A stretch of DNA of 17,484 bases from Pseudomonadota bacterium (GTDB taxonomy: Bacteria > Myxococcota > Polyangia > Polyangiales > Polyangiaceae). The notes beneath the pieces are model-generated. The model did no database searches and was not told where the DNA came from. It saw only the letters and a program-made list of their open reading frames with translations. The position numbers and the translations under genes were made by a program. The stretch covers positions 1 to 17,484 of the forward strand of contig JAEZYO010000703.1 in NCBI GenBank assembly GCA_023419055.1. Direction: 5' to 3'. This document shows, piece after piece, positions 16,059 through 17,484 of this stretch. The first letter of the stretch is position 1. Every line of letters begins with the position of its first letter.

Positions 16059-16442
16059 ATGGGTCTTTGGGAAAGCATGGGTCGGTGGTTCGTCGTCATG
16101 ACGATGGTGAGTGCAGTCGCGGCGGGTTGCTCCGGCGGCGACGACGACGGCTCGCCGGGTGGAGCGAGCGAGTCGAACGGCGAGAAGGCGATCGGAGCGC
16201 TGTGCGCGGCGGACGACGAGTGTGCGTCTGGCAGCTGCACGCCCAGCCGCGTGTGCAGCAAGAACTGCGAGAGGCACGCCGACTGCGGCTGCCCTGCCGG
16301 CACCACGAACGGGGACATCCTCGACGGGCGCTGTCACTTCGGATGCTACGAGGGCACATGCACGGTGCCTTGCAGCTCCGACATCGACTGCGCGGGCGAC
16401 ACGGAGTGTGGCAGCGGCACGTCGTGGGACGGCTGCCTCTGA
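16059..16442 (+). CDS. Small Cys-rich lipoprotein
   Basis: A 127-residue predicted lipoprotein with lipobox VAAGC (lipidated Cys24) after a hydrophobic run. Next comes a short Gly/Asp/Ser linker, then about 80 residues with 14 cysteines, an even number suggesting seven disulfides. Blocks such as CAADDECASGSC and CSSDIDCAGDTEC repeat a C-x(3-4)-D-x-C-x-G pattern, seen in many Cys-rich secreted proteins of myxobacteria. AAGGAGA at 16043-16049 stands nine bases before ATG 16059 and supports this start; GTG 16038 and ATG 16077 are in-frame alternatives, the latter giving a cleaner signal peptide without Glu5. No enzyme motif is present. It is convergent with the first of the tandem lipoprotein genes; only 22 bases separate the stops. 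Confidence 0.75.
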   Translation: MGLWESMGRWFVVMTMVSAVAAGCSGGDDDGSPGGASESNGEKAIGALCAADDECASGSCTPSRVCSKNCERHADCGCPAGTTNGDILDGRCHFGCYEGTCTVPCSSDIDCAGDTECGSGTSWDGCL

Positions 16443-16464
16443 GCGAGTCGCTCGAGAGCTAGAC

Positions 16465-16989
16465 TCACCCGGAGCCGGCAGCGCCATCCTCGCCGGCGGC
16501 TCCGGCGCTCTGGCCACCAGCGCCTCCGAACGATGAACCTCCCGCACCGCTGCAAACCGATGCGGGCTGATGGCACGCGTCGTTGAAGCCGAGATAGGAC
16601 ACGAAGCCACTCTGGCATTGCCAGGCTTGAGAACAGCAGCCGCAAGGGCCGCACGAACCGTTACTGGTGCAGATGAAGGAACCGATACAGGGAGCGCCGA
16701 CGATCGTGTCGCACTGGTCGGGGCCGCCGGCAGCGCCGCCGTTCGAGTTCGCGCCGGCCGCGCCGCCGCTCGAGGCTCCACCGCTCGAAGTCGCGCCGGC
16801 CGCGCCGCCGCTCGAGGCTCCACTGCTCGAAGTCGCGCCACCTGCGCCGCCGTTCGAGTTCGCGCCGCCGCTCGAAGTCGCACCGCTATCGCTACCTGGA
16901 TCCGAAGTTTCTCCGCAGGCGAAAAGTGTCATGACGAGCGTCAACGCGCCGGCCGCGCCCGGGTTCCTCGCTGCGTTCCTTTTCTCCAT
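16465..16989 (-). CDS. Gly/Ala/Ser-linker lipoprotein with ten-cysteine domain (paralogue A)
   Basis: A 174-residue predicted lipoprotein: Lys3/Arg4, a hydrophobic core and the lipobox LFAC with lipidated Cys25. Residues from about 30 to 85 are a low-complexity Gly/Ala/Ser/Asn linker, including a 14-residue repeat (TSSGGASSGGAAGA and a near copy). The following domain has ten cysteines, with a core CGPCGCCSQAWQC and the block SYLGFNDAC, and the protein ends in a Gly/Ala-rich tail. GAGGAGG at 16996-17002, six bases before ATG 16989, fixes the start. It is a clear paralogue of the next gene upstream, whose stop is 68 bases away, so the two are probably one transcript arising from tandem duplication. 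The family is not recognised; the function is unknown, and surface display on a flexible stalk is an inference. Confidence 0.82.
   Translation of the reverse strand: MEKRNAARNPGAAGALTLVMTLFACGETSDPGSDSGATSSGGANSNGGAGGATSSSGASSGGAAGATSSGGASSGGAAGANSNGGAAGGPDQCDTIVGAPCIGSFICTSNGSCGPCGCCSQAWQCQSGFVSYLGFNDACHQPASVCSGAGGSSFGGAGGQSAGAAGEDGAAGSG
16751..16834. repeat. Two 42-base tandem repeats in the linker of paralogue A
   Basis: Bases 16751-16792 and 16793-16834 are the same 42-base unit with one difference. In the coding frame they give the 14-residue repeat of the linker, with one Gly/Ser change. It is an in-frame minisatellite able to change linker length by slippage. Confidence 0.9.
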
Positions 16990-16995
16990 CCACCG

Positions 16996-17002
16996 CCTCC
17001 TC
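16996..17002 (-). promoter_or_regulatory. Shine-Dalgarno site of paralogue A
   Basis: GAGGAGG on the minus strand stands six bases before ATG 16989. The frame continues open to 17295, but that part overlaps the neighbouring gene's coding region in another frame, so the start is at 16989. Confidence 0.85.
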
Positions 17003-17057
17003 GATTTCGTTGTCGTTCTCGATTCCCCGCGACCCGGGCGCTGATCGAGCTTTCGCG

Positions 17058-17484
17058 CTAGCCGGCGTCGCCACCCTCGCCGGCGGCTCCGGCGCTCTGG
17101 CCGCCCGCGCCACCGAAAGAACCTCCAGCGCCGCAGCCCATCTGGAAACAAGCGTCGTTGAACCCGAGGTACGACATGCTTCCGTTCACGCACTGCCAGG
17201 CTTCCGAGCAGCAACCGCACTTTCCACACGACGTCTGACGACTGCAATAGATGTCGCCGACGCAAGGCGCGCCGCTGAGCAACATCGCGGAGCACTGAGT
17301 GGAAGCACCGCCGGCACCTCCCGCGCCTGCGGCTGCACCACCCGTCCCGGAGCCGCCACCGTTCGAAGTCGCGCCACTTGCGCCACCGTTCGAAGAAGTC
17401 GCGTTCCCAGAGCCGCCGCCGTTCGAGCTCGCGCCGCCGTTCGAAGCCGCGCCGCCGTTCGAAGCCGCGCCACCTGTGCCGCTC
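17058..17484 (-). CDS. Gly/Ala/Ser-linker lipoprotein with ten-cysteine domain (paralogue B), 5' end missing
   Basis: The frame runs from the stop at 17058 through the window edge, so the N-terminus and any signal peptide lie outside. The visible 142 residues begin with a Gly/Ser/Asn/Ala repeat linker (many NGG, SNGG and AASNGG units), followed by a domain with ten cysteines in the same order as paralogue A: QC, APC, YC, SC, CGKCGCCSEAWQC, SYLGFNDAC and a last Cys before the Gly-rich tail. The tails are nearly the same (GGAGGQSAGAAGE). An internal ATG at 17285 is not the true start, because the conserved first cysteine lies before it. The function is unknown. Similarity extends to the DNA level, for example near 17073-17100 against 16489-16516. 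Confidence 0.82.
   Translation of the reverse strand, partial: SGTGGAASNGGAASNGGASSNGGGSGNATSSNGGASGATSNGGGSGTGGAAAGAGGAGGASTQCSAMLLSGAPCVGDIYCSRQTSCGKCGCCSEAWQCVNGSMSYLGFNDACFQMGCGAGGSFGGAGGQSAGAAGEGGDAG
17431..17466. repeat. Two perfect 18-base tandem repeats in the linker of paralogue B
   Basis: GCGCCGCCGTTCGAAGCC occurs at 17431-17448 and again at 17449-17466. It encodes six-residue Gly-Asn-Ser-Ala units. Related, less perfect copies continue toward 17345. Confidence 0.85.

Noticed and set aside
16441..16453. GAGCG/CGCTC hairpin as a terminator between convergent lipoprotein genes
   Set aside because: A five-base stem with a three-base loop, overlapping the stop codon and without a T-run, is too weak.
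15963..16883. Long minus-strand open frame rich in Ala/Arg/Val
   Set aside because: It is a shadow created by GC-rich repeats and overlaps two better-supported lipoprotein genes in other frames.

Overview
This is a high-GC, gene-dense chromosomal window with heavy use of GTG and TTG starts. The best guess is a myxobacterium of the Polyangia/Sorangiineae type. The reasons are the many lipoproteins with long Gly/Ala/Ser/Asn linkers and Cys-rich heads, an NtrC-type sigma-54 regulator, a GT21 ceramide-glucosyltransferase-like enzyme, and compact gene spacing. This assignment is an inference from style; no rRNA or other phylogenetic marker is present. No tRNA, rRNA, IS element, integrase, phage gene or CRISPR array was seen, and no gene-free stretch exceeds 300 bases.

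Layout. (1) 1-423: 3' part of a gene for a small Ala/Pro-rich protein with one membrane segment, closed by a rho-independent terminator; a GNAT acetyltransferase (minus) converges on it. (2) 1120-9618: seven genes on the plus strand: an AXE1-family acetyl esterase, a pirin, a ROK-family sugar-kinase-like protein that overlaps a PIG-L/LmbE deacetylase by four bases, a 580-residue lipoprotein with repeated four-cysteine modules, class 2 dihydroorotate dehydrogenase (PyrD), and a second lipoprotein. The run ends at a very strong two-way hairpin terminator (9641-9676). (3) 9692-11230: an NtrC-type response regulator (minus), divergent from a TerB-like protein gene (11339-11890). That gene overlaps tail-to-tail with a CapA-type metallophosphatase gene (11817-13121, minus). 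(4) 13307-15782: UDP-glucose 6-dehydrogenase converges on a GT21 glycosyltransferase with a 10-base gap. (5) 16059-17484: a small Cys-rich lipoprotein, then two tandem paralogous lipoprotein genes on the minus strand, the second cut by the window edge.

How genes may work together. The acetyl esterase, ROK protein and PIG-L deacetylase suggest deacetylation and handling of acetylated sugars; only the ROK/PIG-L pair is physically coupled. Ugd makes UDP-glucuronic acid, and the adjacent GT21 enzyme could place glucose or glucuronic acid on a sphingolipid, a plausible outer-membrane lipid route in this group. Five predicted lipoproteins, plus CapA with a doubtful lipobox, point to a large cell-envelope contribution. 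The most unusual items are the four-cysteine repeat lipoprotein, the ROK/PIG-L pair, the Ugd/GT21 pair and the tandem Cys10 lipoproteins.
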